A DNA stretch of 64,000 nt. It comes from Parapusillimonas granuli. Lineage in GTDB: Bacteria; Pseudomonadota; Gammaproteobacteria; Burkholderiales; Burkholderiaceae_B. Shown here piece by piece: positions 41,996 to 49,860 of the stretch; positions within the stretch are counted from its first letter, which is position 1, and each line of letters starts with the position of its first letter. Where the stretch lies: assembly GCF_013416525.1 (NCBI RefSeq), contig NZ_JACCEM010000011.1, positions 1 to 64,000 on the forward strand, written 5' to 3'. The translations under genes and the position numbers were made by a program. Under the pieces are notes generated by a model. The model made no database searches and was not told the origin of the DNA. It saw only the letters and a program-made list of their open reading frames with translations.

Positions 41996-43081
41996 ATGGC
42001 TACACTGAGTTTTCGCAAGGTCAAGAAGACCTATCCGGGCGACATCGCCGTCATCCACGGCGTGGACATCGACGTCGCGGACGGCGAATTCATCGTCATC
42101 GTCGGCCCGTCGGGTTGCGGGAAGTCGACCTTGATGCGCATGGTGGCGGGGCTGGAAACGGTCACCGAAGGCGAGATCCTGATCGGCGGCAAGGTCGTGA
42201 ACGACCTGGAGCCCGCTGAGCGGGACATCGCCATGGTGTTCCAGAACTATGCGCTGTACCCGCACATGTCGGTGTTCGACAACATGGCCTATGGGCTGAA
42301 GATCCGCAAGTTCAGCAAGGAAGAAATCCAGCGCCGCGTGCAGGAGGCCGCCAAGATCCTCGAACTCACTCATCTGCTGGACCGCCGCACCCGCCAGCTG
42401 TCGGGCGGCCAGCGGCAGCGCGTGGCCATGGGCCGGGCCATCGTCCGCGACCCCAAGGTGTTCCTGTTCGACGAGCCCCTGTCCAACCTGGATGCCAAGC
42501 TGCGCGTGCAGATGCGGCTGGAAATCCAGAAGCTGCACCGCCGGCTGAAAACGACCAGTCTCTACGTCACGCACGACCAGGTCGAAGCCATGACGCTGGC
42601 GCAGCGCATGGTGGTCATGAACAAAGGGGTGCCCGAACAGATCGGGACGCCCATCGAGGTATTCGAAAAGCCGGCGTCCGTATTCGTCGCGGGCTTCATC
42701 GGCTCGCCGCCGATGAATCTGATTCCGGCCCGGGTCGACGCGCAGCGCCAGGTGCATGACGAGAACGACGCGCCCCTGCAGTTCCCGGCCTCGCTCGTTC
42801 CTCCGGAGATGGCGAACCGCAAGGTGATCATGGGCTTGCGGCCCGAGCACATGAAGCTGCACGCGGATGGCATTCCGATCAATGTCGAGATGGTGGAGGT
42901 GCTGGGGTCGGAACAGCTGATACACGGCATGCATGCGGACACGCCCATCGTGCTGCGCTGCCCGGTGGGTTTGACTCGGGATTATCCTTTGCAGGTGGGC
43001 GAGGCCGTGCAGGTGGGATGGGACGGGATTCACGCGCCGCATTGGTTCGATGCGGCGACGGGAAAGCGGATCGGCGCGTAA
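41996..43081 (+). CDS. ugpC: sn-Glycerol-3-phosphate ABC transporter ATP-binding protein UgpC
   Basis: A 361-residue ATPase beginning [16 protein letters not shown]. Walker [10 protein letters not shown], signature [14 protein letters not shown], Walker [15 protein letters not shown] and VTHDQVEAM are intact. About 120 residues of C-terminal TOBE/regulatory region follow ([13 protein letters not shown]). The ATG at 41996 is preferred to an in-frame TTG at 41984. Last gene of ugpBAEC. Confidence 0.95.
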   Translation: MATLSFRKVKKTYPGDIAVIHGVDIDVADGEFIVIVGPSGCGKSTLMRMVAGLETVTEGEILIGGKVVNDLEPAERDIAMVFQNYALYPHMSVFDNMAYGLKIRKFSKEEIQRRVQEAAKILELTHLLDRRTRQLSGGQRQRVAMGRAIVRDPKVFLFDEPLSNLDAKLRVQMRLEIQKLHRRLKTTSLYVTHDQVEAMTLAQRMVVMNKGVPEQIGTPIEVFEKPASVFVAGFIGSPPMNLIPARVDAQRQVHDENDAPLQFPASLVPPEMANRKVIMGLRPEHMKLHADGIPINVEMVEVLGSEQLIHGMHADTPIVLRCPVGLTRDYPLQVGEAVQVGWDGIHAPHWFDAATGKRIGA

Positions 43082-43099
43082 GCAGGCCCAGAACCGCAA

Positions 43100-43140
43100 G
43101 GCCTTGCGCCCCAGGGCAAGACGCCCTGAGCCGCAAGGCC
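43100..43140. terminator. Two-tier bidirectional hairpin between ugpC and livK copy 2
   Basis: GGCCTTGCG (43100-43108) pairs with CGCAAGGCC (43132-43140); inside, after a 3x3 internal loop, CAGGGC pairs with GCCCTG around AAGAC. The gap separates convergent operons, so a shared terminator is likely though no U-tract is seen. Confidence 0.55.
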
Positions 43141-43169
43141 GTGGAAATCAGGCAGCCTGTGGGATCGGC

Positions 43170-44291
43170 TTACTGATAGACGGTCTTGGAGCCATCCTTG
43201 TGCCAGTTGAAGATGTCGAACTTGAAATCGTTCAGGTCGCCCTGCTTGTTCCAGGAGATCTTCCCGATGGGTGTTTCGACACTATTGGCGTGCAGATACT
43301 GGGCTACCTTGACCGGGTCGTCCTTGCCTGCGCCCTTGATGCCTTCAGCGATGGCCTTGGTGGCCGAATACGCCGTCAGCTGGAAGGCCCCGCCGGGATC
43401 GCGCTTCTTGTCCTTGAACGCCTTCACGATGGCCTCGTTGGCGGCGTCCTTGGTGAAGTCGGCGGGCAGCGTGACCAGCAGGCCTTCGACCGCGGCGCCG
43501 GCGATGGCGTTGATGTCGGGGTTGCCGACGCCCTCGGGGCCCATGAACTTCGCCTTCAGGCCTTGCTCGGCGCCCTGGCGCAGCAGCAGGCCCATTTCCG
43601 GGTGATAGCCGCCGTAATAGACGAAATCGGCGCCCGAGCTCTTGAGCTTGGTGATGACCGCGGAATAATCGCTGTCGCCGGCGTTGATGCCCTCGAACAG
43701 GACGACCTTCACCCCGGCTTTTTCGAGTTCGGACTTGACCGAACTGGCGATGCCCTGGCCGTAAGACTGCTTGTCGTGCAGGACGGCGACTTGCTTGGGC
43801 TTGATTTTTTCGATGATGAACTTGGCGGCGGCCGGGCCTTGCTGGTCGTCGCGGCCGATGGTGCGCAGGATCATGTCGTAGTTCTTGCCATCGGTCACGG
43901 CGGGCGACGTGGCCGACGGGGTCACCATCAGGACGCCTTCATTGTTGTAGATGTCGGTGGCGGCAATGGTGGCGCCGGAGCATACGTGGCCGACCACGTA
44001 ATGGATTTTGTCGTTCACGACGCGGTTGGCGACGACCGGGCCCTGCTTGGGTTCGCAGCCGTCGTCGATGGTGACGGCTTCGAGTTTCTTGCCCAGGACG
44101 CCGCCGGCGGCGTTGATTTGCTCGATGGCGGTGTCGACCCCTTCCTTGACCATGGTGCCGTACTGCGTCAGCGCACCGGTGAAGGGACCGGCGATGGCGA
44201 TCTTGATGGTGTCGGCCATGGCGCCGGCCGACATGAACATGCCGGCGGCCAGACCGAGGGCCGCCGCAACGGGCGTAAAGCGGATTTTCAT
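43170..44291 (-). CDS. Branched-chain amino acid-type ABC transporter periplasmic binding protein (LivK paralogue, copy 2)
   Basis: A 373-residue binding protein, the same length as copy 1 at 36486. The ATG at 44291 has AGGAGGTATT upstream. The signal peptide (VAAALGLAAGMFMSAGAMA) precedes DTIKIAIAGPFTGALTQYG. Shared landmarks with copy 1 are TIDDGCEPKQ, FEGIN.GDSDYSAVITKLKS and RTIGRDDQQGP. No permease or ATPase genes adjoin it, so it probably feeds the LivHMGF complex encoded about 7 kb away, perhaps with different specificity; this is inference. Confidence 0.93.
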   Translation of the reverse strand: MKIRFTPVAAALGLAAGMFMSAGAMADTIKIAIAGPFTGALTQYGTMVKEGVDTAIEQINAAGGVLGKKLEAVTIDDGCEPKQGPVVANRVVNDKIHYVVGHVCSGATIAATDIYNNEGVLMVTPSATSPAVTDGKNYDMILRTIGRDDQQGPAAAKFIIEKIKPKQVAVLHDKQSYGQGIASSVKSELEKAGVKVVLFEGINAGDSDYSAVITKLKSSGADFVYYGGYHPEMGLLLRQGAEQGLKAKFMGPEGVGNPDINAIAGAAVEGLLVTLPADFTKDAANEAIVKAFKDKKRDPGGAFQLTAYSATKAIAEGIKGAGKDDPVKVAQYLHANSVETPIGKISWNKQGDLNDFKFDIFNWHKDGSKTVYQ

Positions 44292-44370
44292 AATACCTCC
44301 TGAAAGTAGCCAGCAAAGGATACACCGAAATATTGCCGGCGACGGGGATCCGCTTTCAGGGTTTACGCTA

Positions 44371-44398
44371 GGGCCCCGGCTTCGACGCCGGCGGGCCC
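44371..44398 (-). terminator. Candidate dps terminator hairpin
   Basis: GGGCCC arms at 44371-44376 and 44393-44398 enclose a CGGC/GCCG stem with a small bulge and a TTCGAC loop, 9 bp past the dps stop. It separates dps from the paralogous binding-protein gene on the same strand. No U-tract. Confidence 0.5.
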
Positions 44399-44407
44399 GG
44401 GCTTCGC

Positions 44408-44929
44408 CTACTGCAGCAGGCTGCGCAGCATCCAGGCGTTCTTTTCGTGGACGTCCAGCCGCTGGGTGAGCAAGTCCACGGTGGGCTGGTCGTCGACCTC
44501 GTCGGCCTTGCGCAGCGCCGCGCGCGCGGTCTTGGCGACGGCCTCGTTGCCCTTGACCAGCAGGTGGATCATTTCCTCGGCGCTGGGAACCGAAGAGGTT
44601 TCGGCGATGGAGGAAAGCCGGGCGTATTCCGCGTAGGTGCCCGGGGCGTAATGGCCCAGCGCGCGGATGCGTTCCGCGATGCTGTCGAGCGCCTGCCATT
44701 GTTCGGTGTACTGCGTCATGAACATGGCGTGCAGGGTGTTGAACAGAGGGCCGGTGACGTTCCAGTGAAAATTGTGCGTCATCAAATACAGGGTGTAGGA
44801 ATCCGCCAGCATTTTCGACAATTCTTGTGACACCGTGGCGCGATCCTTGTCCGAGATGCCGATGTCTATGGGCAGACCCTTATCGCTCATTTTTGCTGTT
44901 TTGGCATCCAGCTTGTTTGTTTTCGCCAT
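44408..44929 (-). CDS. dps: Dps family DNA-binding ferritin-like protein
   Basis: A 173-residue Dps. The ATG at 44929 has GGAGGT directly upstream. The lysine-rich N-terminus (MAKTNKLDAKTAK) could bind DNA. The inter-subunit ferroxidase site is recognisable in THNFHWNVTGPLFNTLHAMF and TEQWQALDSIAERIRALG. Dps dodecamers oxidise iron with peroxide and protect DNA. It lies next to oxyR on the same strand, which fits OxyR control, although I could not identify a clear OxyR site. Confidence 0.95.
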   Translation of the reverse strand: MAKTNKLDAKTAKMSDKGLPIDIGISDKDRATVSQELSKMLADSYTLYLMTHNFHWNVTGPLFNTLHAMFMTQYTEQWQALDSIAERIRALGHYAPGTYAEYARLSSIAETSSVPSAEEMIHLLVKGNEAVAKTARAALRKADEVDDQPTVDLLTQRLDVHEKNAWMLRSLLQ

Positions 44930-45053
44930 AAAACCTCCAGGATAAAACCGGTTGATCAGACAAGTTTTAGGATACCATGCGGCCGCCTGAAAAGTCTGCG
45001 CAAAGCCGCGCAAAAACCGGGAGCCGCGGGCCGGGAATCGCGTGCGCCCGGCC

Positions 45054-46007
45054 TCAGGCCGGCTCGGCCTCCAGGCTGGATTCGTCGAGATAGCGCACGC
45101 CGGGCAAGTCGCAGGCATGGATGGCCGCGACCAACGCGTCGATCGCCGCGGCGCGCGGGAAGCTCTTGCGCCACACCAGCACCACCCTGCGGTCGGGCAC
45201 CGGCTTCTTGAAGGGAATGAACGCCAGGAGCTCGTTTTCCTTGCCCGCCACCGCCAGCGAGCTGGCCGGCAGGACCGTGATGCCGATGCCGGCGGCGACC
45301 ATGTGCCGGATCGTTTCCAGGGACGAGCCCTCGAAGGTGCGCTGTATGCCGTCGCTGGCCGCCGAAAAGCGCGAGAATTCCGGGCAGACTTCGAGCACCT
45401 GGTCGCGGAAGCAATGGCCGCTGCCCAGCAGCAGCATGGTCTCGTCCTTCAGGGCCGAAGCTTCGATCTCTTTGTGCCTGGCCCATGGGTGGCTCTTGGG
45501 CACCGCCACGAAGAACGGCTCATCGTACAGCGGCCGCATCGCCAGCCCGGCGTCGGGCAGGGGCAGCGCCACGATGGCGCAATCGATCTCGCCCTGGCGC
45601 AAGAGCTCTAGCAGGCGCGCCGTGTAGTTTTCCTGGAGCACCAGGGGCATCTGGGGGGTGGAGGCGATCTGCGTGGGGACCAGCCGCGGCAGCAGGTACG
45701 GGCCTATGGTGTAGATCACGCCGACGCGCAAGGGGCCGGCCAGCGGGTCGTGCCCCTGGCGGGCGATCTCGCGCAGGTTGGCGCCCTCTTCCAGCACTTT
45801 CTGGGCCTGCGCCACCACGCGCAGGCCGATGGGCGTGATGCCCACCTCCGCGCCGCCGCGCTCGAACAACACCACGCCCAGCTCTTCTTCCAGCTTGCGT
45901 ATGGCGACGGACAAGGTGGGTTGACTCACGAAGCATGCCTCGGCGGCACGGCCAAAATGCCGTTCCCGCGCAACGGCCACGATGTATTTCAGCTCGGTCA
46001 AAGTCAT
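45054..46007 (-). CDS. oxyR: OxyR hydrogen-peroxide sensing LysR-type regulator
   Basis: A 317-residue LysR protein starting MTLTELKYIVAVARERHFG. The redox-active cysteines fall at C199 and C208 in GSGHCFRDQVLEVCPEF, the same numbers as in E. coli OxyR, so peroxide sensing by disulfide formation is well supported. The HTH is RAAEACFVSQPTLSVAIRKL. It follows recG by 29 bp and is probably co-transcribed with it; dps is directly downstream. Confidence 0.97.
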   Translation of the reverse strand: MTLTELKYIVAVARERHFGRAAEACFVSQPTLSVAIRKLEEELGVVLFERGGAEVGITPIGLRVVAQAQKVLEEGANLREIARQGHDPLAGPLRVGVIYTIGPYLLPRLVPTQIASTPQMPLVLQENYTARLLELLRQGEIDCAIVALPLPDAGLAMRPLYDEPFFVAVPKSHPWARHKEIEASALKDETMLLLGSGHCFRDQVLEVCPEFSRFSAASDGIQRTFEGSSLETIRHMVAAGIGITVLPASSLAVAGKENELLAFIPFKKPVPDRRVVLVWRKSFPRAAAIDALVAAIHACDLPGVRYLDESSLEAEPA

Positions 46008-46036
46008 GATGTGTCTCGCGAATAAAAGCACCTGCG

Positions 46037-48163
46037 TCAGGTGCGCAGATAATCCTTTCGATTGCGCATCCAGCGGTCCAGATGGGCTCTTGCGTGTTCC
46101 GGATACTGGTCGCGCATGATGGGGACCGCCTCTTGCGCCTGCTCGACGATGCGCGCGTCGGTTTCCAGGCTGGCGAAGCGCAGGAGCTCCTGGCCGGACT
46201 GCCGCACGCCCAGGAACTCGCCGGGCCCGCGCAGATCCAGGTCGCGCTGGGCGATTTCAAAGCCGTCGCCGGTTTCGTACATGGCCCGCAAGCGCTGCCG
46301 CGCGACGCCCGACAGCGGCGGCTGGTACATCAGCACGCAGATGGATTCGGCGGCGCCCCGGCCCACCCGCCCGCGCAACTGGTGCAGCTGCGCCAGCCCG
46401 AAACGCTCGGCGTGCTCGATGATCATCAAGGAGGCGTTCGGGACGTCGACGCCCACCTCGATGACGGTCGTCGCCACCAGCAGGTCGATTTCGCCATCGC
46501 GGAACGCCTGCATCACTTCCTGCTTGGCCGCCGTGGCCAGCTTGCCGTGCACCAGTCCGATACGCATGTCGGGCAGCGCCTGGACCAGCATGGCGTGCGT
46601 GTCGATCGCCGTCTGGAGTTGCAGGGCCTCGCTTTCCTCGACCAGGGGGCAGACCCAATACGCTTGCCGGCCCTTGCGGACTTCCGCCATGACGCTGCCC
46701 AGCACCTGTTCGCGGCGGGCATCGGAGATGAGCTTGGTCAGCACCGGTTTGCGGCCCGGCGGCAGTTCGTCGATGATCGAGACGTCAAGATCCGCGAAGA
46801 AGGTCATGGCCAGCGTGCGGGGAATGGGCGTGGCGCTCATGTTCAGCTGGTGCGGAATCAGGTTCCGCCCGGCGACGACCGATTCGCCCTTGCGGCTGAG
46901 CTCCAGCCGCTGGCCGACGCCGAAACGGTGCTGCTCATCGAGGACGATCAGGCCGAGATTGTGGAAGTCGACTTTTTCCTGGATCAGGGCCTGGGTGCCG
47001 ACCACCAGCTGCGCCCGGCCGCCGGCGACGGCTTCCAGCGCCGCCTTGCGCGCCTTGGCTCCCAGGCTGCCGGCCAGCCACGCCGTTTCGACGCCCAGCG
47101 GCCGCAGCCAGGCCCCGAGCTTGTGATAGTGCTGCTCCGCCAGGATCTCGGTGGGCGCCATGATGGCCACCTGGCTGCCGGCGGCAATGGCTTGCGCCGC
47201 CGCGAAGGCCGCCACGATGGTCTTGCCGCTGCCCACGTCGCCTTGCAGCAGGCGATGCATGGGAAAGGGCCGCGCCAGATCGGCCGCGATCTCGCGCACC
47301 ACCCGTTTCTGCGCCGCCGTCAGGGCAAACGGCAGGCTGTCGCGCAGCGCCCGCGGCAAGCCGCCGCCGCGCGCGGGCAGGACCGGCGCCCGCTGCTTGT
47401 GCCGGGCCGCGCGCGCTTCCGCCAGGGACAGCTGCTGCGCCAGCAGCTCGTCGAACTTGATGCGCAGCCAGGCGGGATGCTCGCGCTCCAGCAGGTCCTG
47501 ATAGGACGCCCCGGCGGGAGGATGATGCAGCACCCGGATGGCGTCGGCGAAGGGAATCAGCCCGTACCGCCGCAGCAAGGCGTCGGGCAGGGTGTCGGAC
47601 AGGTCGGCCTGCGCAAGCGCCTGATCGATGGCTTTGCGCAAGCTGGCCTGGGGCAGGCCGTCGGTGGTGGGATAGACCGGCGTGAGCGCTTGCGGCAAAG
47701 GGCTGCCGGCGGCGCTGAGCCTGGGGTGGACCATTTCATAGCCGCCGAAGCCGTGGCGCAGCTCGCCGCGCACGCGCAGGCGCCGCCCCGCCGCCAGCTG
47801 CTTTTGCTGGCTGGGATAGAAATGCAGCCAGCGCAGCGCGATCTGCCCGGTGTCGTCGCGGACCACGGCATGCAGCTGCCGCCGCGGACGAAGCTGGACT
47901 TCGCTATGCATGACCTCGGCCTCGACCTGCCCCGGCACGCCCGGCACCAATTCGGCGATCGCTTGTATGCGGGTTTCGTCTTCGTAGCGCAGCGGCAGGT
48001 GCACGATGAAATCGGCGGGGCCGAACAGGCCCAGGCGCTGGAATTTGCGTTCCAGCAGAGAACCGCCGCGCGGGCCGGCGCCGCCGCCCTGCGCGGCCGC
48101 GCCGCCGGAAGCTCCGGCCGGCCCGCGCACCGTGCGCGGACCCGTTGCGTTCGTACCTGCCAA
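46037..48163 (-). CDS. recG: ATP-dependent DNA helicase RecG
   Basis: A 708-residue helicase that remodels stalled forks and Holliday junctions. An N-terminal wedge/OB domain (LLERKFQRLGLFGPADFIVHLP) precedes helicase motifs I LLQGDVGSGKT, Ia APTEILAEQHY, II VLDEQHRFGV, III MSATPIPRT and VI QLRGRVGRG. The called start is TTG at 48163, 18 bp after ridA; a GTG at 48130 is possible because residues 1-35 are low-complexity. It leads a recG-oxyR pair. Confidence 0.96.
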   Translation of the reverse strand: MAGTNATGPRTVRGPAGASGGAAAQGGGAGPRGGSLLERKFQRLGLFGPADFIVHLPLRYEDETRIQAIAELVPGVPGQVEAEVMHSEVQLRPRRQLHAVVRDDTGQIALRWLHFYPSQQKQLAAGRRLRVRGELRHGFGGYEMVHPRLSAAGSPLPQALTPVYPTTDGLPQASLRKAIDQALAQADLSDTLPDALLRRYGLIPFADAIRVLHHPPAGASYQDLLEREHPAWLRIKFDELLAQQLSLAEARAARHKQRAPVLPARGGGLPRALRDSLPFALTAAQKRVVREIAADLARPFPMHRLLQGDVGSGKTIVAAFAAAQAIAAGSQVAIMAPTEILAEQHYHKLGAWLRPLGVETAWLAGSLGAKARKAALEAVAGGRAQLVVGTQALIQEKVDFHNLGLIVLDEQHRFGVGQRLELSRKGESVVAGRNLIPHQLNMSATPIPRTLAMTFFADLDVSIIDELPPGRKPVLTKLISDARREQVLGSVMAEVRKGRQAYWVCPLVEESEALQLQTAIDTHAMLVQALPDMRIGLVHGKLATAAKQEVMQAFRDGEIDLLVATTVIEVGVDVPNASLMIIEHAERFGLAQLHQLRGRVGRGAAESICVLMYQPPLSGVARQRLRAMYETGDGFEIAQRDLDLRGPGEFLGVRQSGQELLRFASLETDARIVEQAQEAVPIMRDQYPEHARAHLDRWMRNRKDYLRT

Positions 48164-48181
48164 TGCCTGGCTCGGCGGGTG

Positions 48182-48568
48182 TCAGATGACGATGACCGCT
48201 TCGACTTCGAACTGCGCGCCCTTGGGCAGCGCGGCCACGCCTATCGTGGAACGGGCCGGGTAAGGCTGGGGGATGATGTCGGCCATGATGGCGTTGGCGC
48301 TGGCGAACTTGCTCAGGTCCGTCAGGAACAGGGTGAGCTTGACGATGTTGTCCAGCGTGCCGCCGGCGGCCTCGATGACGGCCTGCATGTTGGCGAAGGA
48401 CTGGCGCACCTGGCCTTCGAAGTTTTCGGAGACGAGTTCGCCCGTGCCCGGTTCGAGCCCGATCTGGCCCGACAAATACACGGTTTTACCGGTTGCGACG
48501 GCAACCGCCTGCGAATAGGGACCCACGGCGGCGGGCGCGGCGTCGGTGTGGATGATTTGCTTGGCCAT
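48182..48568 (-). CDS. ridA: RidA (YjgF/YER057c) family enamine/imine deaminase
   Basis: A 128-residue RidA. The ATG at 48568 gives MAKQIIHTDAAPAAVGPYSQAV, the conserved N-terminus. The catalytic arginine is in PYPARSTIGVAALPKGAQFEVEAV. It hydrolyses reactive enamines/imines released by PLP enzymes. It precedes recG by 18 bp. Confidence 0.96.
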   Translation of the reverse strand: MAKQIIHTDAAPAAVGPYSQAVAVATGKTVYLSGQIGLEPGTGELVSENFEGQVRQSFANMQAVIEAAGGTLDNIVKLTLFLTDLSKFASANAIMADIIPQPYPARSTIGVAALPKGAQFEVEAVIVI

Positions 48569-48608
48569 GAATGATTTCTCTGTTTCGTTGGATGGAATGA
48601 ACACAACA

Positions 48609-48637
48609 GCTATCAGAGTTTAATCATCTATAGTCAA
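48609..48637 (-). promoter_or_regulatory. Possible sigma-70 promoter of ridA-recG-oxyR
   Basis: On the minus strand TTGACT is followed after 17 bp by GATAGC. The -35 is good and the -10 poor. It lies about 40 bp upstream of the ridA start in an AT-rich gap. Confidence 0.35.
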
Positions 48638-48666
48638 AATTAAAAGCCCTGCCCCATGAACCGCAT

Positions 48667-48698
48667 CCCGAAGGTTGGGCATCGGTCCAGCCTTCGGG
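48667..48698 (-). terminator. Terminator hairpin downstream of fpr
   Basis: CCCGAAGG (48667-48674) and CCTTCGGG (48691-48698) form a perfect 8-bp stem with an inner TGG/CCA pairing, beginning 15 bp beyond the fpr stop. No U-tract. Confidence 0.5.
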
Positions 48699-48713
48699 GG
48701 GTCTGCATGGCGT

Positions 48714-49490
48714 TTACTTTTCGACGAAGGCCCGCTCGATGACATAATCGCCGGGCTGGCCGACGCCGGGCGATATGGTGAACCCGCGCGCATCGAGCAT
48801 GCTGCAGATATCGGCCAGCATGCTGGGACTGCCGCAAAGCATGGCGCGGTCGGTTTCAGGATTCAGCGGCGGCAGCCCGATGTCTTCGAACAGCTTGCCG
48901 GTTTCGACCAGTTGGGTGATCCGGCCTTCGTTGCGGAAAGGCTCGCGCGTGACCGTCGGATAATAAATGAGCTTCCGGCGCACGATGTCGCCGAAGTATT
49001 CATTGTTGGGCAGCACGTTTTCGATGAAGTCCGAATAGGCGAGCTCGCTCTTGTAGCGCACGCCGTGCAGCAGGACGACTTTTTCGAAACGCTCGTAGGT
49101 ATCCGGGTCCTTGATGATGCTCATGAAGGGCGCAAGGCCGGTGCCCGTGGCGAACAGGTACAAGTGCTTGCCGGGCTTGAGGTCGTCGATGACCAGCGTG
49201 CCGACCGGCTTCTTGCTGACCAGCACCGTGTCGCCCGGTTTCAGGTGCTGCAAACGGGACGTGAGCGGGCCGTCCGGCACCTTGATGCTGAGGAATTCGA
49301 GGTTTTCCTCGTAGTTGGCGCTGGCGATGCTGTAGGCGCGCATCAGGGGCTTGCCGTTGACCTCGAGGCCGATCATGACGAAATGCCCGTTGTGGAACCG
49401 CAAGGCCGGATCGCGCGTCGTGGTGAAGGAAAAAAGGGTGTCGTTCCAATGATGAACGCTCTGGACTTGCTCGGTATTGAAGGCTGCCAT
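48714..49490 (-). CDS. fpr: Ferredoxin/flavodoxin-NADP+ reductase
   Basis: A 258-residue FAD-dependent reductase. FAD binding is shown by MRAYSIASANYEE; NADP binding by LYLFATGTGLAPFMSIIKD and MLCGSPSML. It ends VIERAFVEK, the usual bacterial subclass I terminus. It starts at 49490 although the ribosome site is weak. It supplies reduced ferredoxin/flavodoxin or the reverse reaction in oxidative stress and iron release. Divergent from fbpABC. Confidence 0.95.
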   Translation of the reverse strand: MAAFNTEQVQSVHHWNDTLFSFTTTRDPALRFHNGHFVMIGLEVNGKPLMRAYSIASANYEENLEFLSIKVPDGPLTSRLQHLKPGDTVLVSKKPVGTLVIDDLKPGKHLYLFATGTGLAPFMSIIKDPDTYERFEKVVLLHGVRYKSELAYSDFIENVLPNNEYFGDIVRRKLIYYPTVTREPFRNEGRITQLVETGKLFEDIGLPPLNPETDRAMLCGSPSMLADICSMLDARGFTISPGVGQPGDYVIERAFVEK

Positions 49491-49617
49491 GGGTAATCGA
49501 AGAATGGTTGCGCGCCCCCGGCCGGCCCTGCCGCCGGGAACGTTGCGCCGCACAAGTGGAATCGGGATTTTAGCCCAGGCCGGGCGGCAAGCGCGCCGCG
49601 CCGGGCCCTTTGCAGGG

Positions 49618-49645
49618 ATATTAAGGCCTGGGCCGCATAAATCAA
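49618..49645 (-). promoter_or_regulatory. Probable fpr promoter
   Basis: On the minus strand TTGATT and TAATAT are separated by 16 bp, giving a predicted start near 49611 and a leader of about 120 nt to the fpr ATG. Confidence 0.4.
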
Positions 49646-49675
49646 GGCGCCCGGCAGGAATCGCCGGACGGTTCT

Positions 49676-49689
49676 TTAATCTGGATCAA
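49676..49689. promoter_or_regulatory. FNR/Anr-like dyad upstream of fpr
   Basis: TTAAT-CTGG-ATCAA matches the FNR consensus TTGAT-N4-ATCAA with one mismatch. Its centre is about 71 bp upstream of the predicted fpr start, a class I activator position. It is also about 95 bp upstream of the fbpA start. Which gene it serves, if any, is inference. Confidence 0.35.
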
Positions 49690-49741
49690 ATCGAAGGGAA
49701 ATAAGCCGCCGCGTCCTGCGGCCGGGAGCGGCCGCTTTTCA

Positions 49742-49770
49742 TTGAATACTTTTGCGGACTCTGCTATCTT
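49742..49770 (+). promoter_or_regulatory. Sigma-70 promoter of fbpABC
   Basis: TTGAAT (49742-49747) and TATCTT (49765-49770) have the ideal 17-bp spacing; each matches the consensus at four of six bases. The predicted start is near 49777, immediately before the Fur box. Confidence 0.6.
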
Positions 49771-49779
49771 TCGGACTCT

Positions 49780-49798
49780 AATCATGAGAATCATTTTT
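49780..49798 (+). promoter_or_regulatory. Fur box controlling fbpABC
   Basis: The 19 bases match the Fur consensus GATAATGATAATCATTATC at 14 positions, including the core GA.AATCATT. The site overlaps the predicted transcription start, so Fur-Fe(II) should block initiation when iron is plentiful. Confidence 0.78.
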
Positions 49799-49860
49799 AT
49801 TCTCTATCCCTTCCGGCCGGCGCAGCCGCTGCGCCGCGCTTTCATCTTCTGGAGACCTCG

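Larger units (their letters stand above)
49491..49860. other. Divergent regulatory region between fpr and fbpA (370 bp, no gene seen)
   Basis: No plausible coding frame with a ribosome site was found. It holds the fpr promoter, an FNR-like dyad, a terminator-like hairpin (49718-49739, GCGGCC/GGCCGC followed by TTTT on the plus strand) of unknown purpose, the fbpA promoter and a Fur box. The right third is AT-rich compared with the surrounding sequence. Confidence 0.7.

Noticed and set aside
43094-43140. 10-bp direct repeat CCGCAAGGCC as a repetitive element
   Set aside because: Both copies are explained as arms and flanks of the hairpin between convergent operons.
46082-48574. 830-codon plus-strand open frame opposite recG and ridA
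   Set aside because: Antisense shadow; recG helicase motifs on the minus strand are unambiguous.
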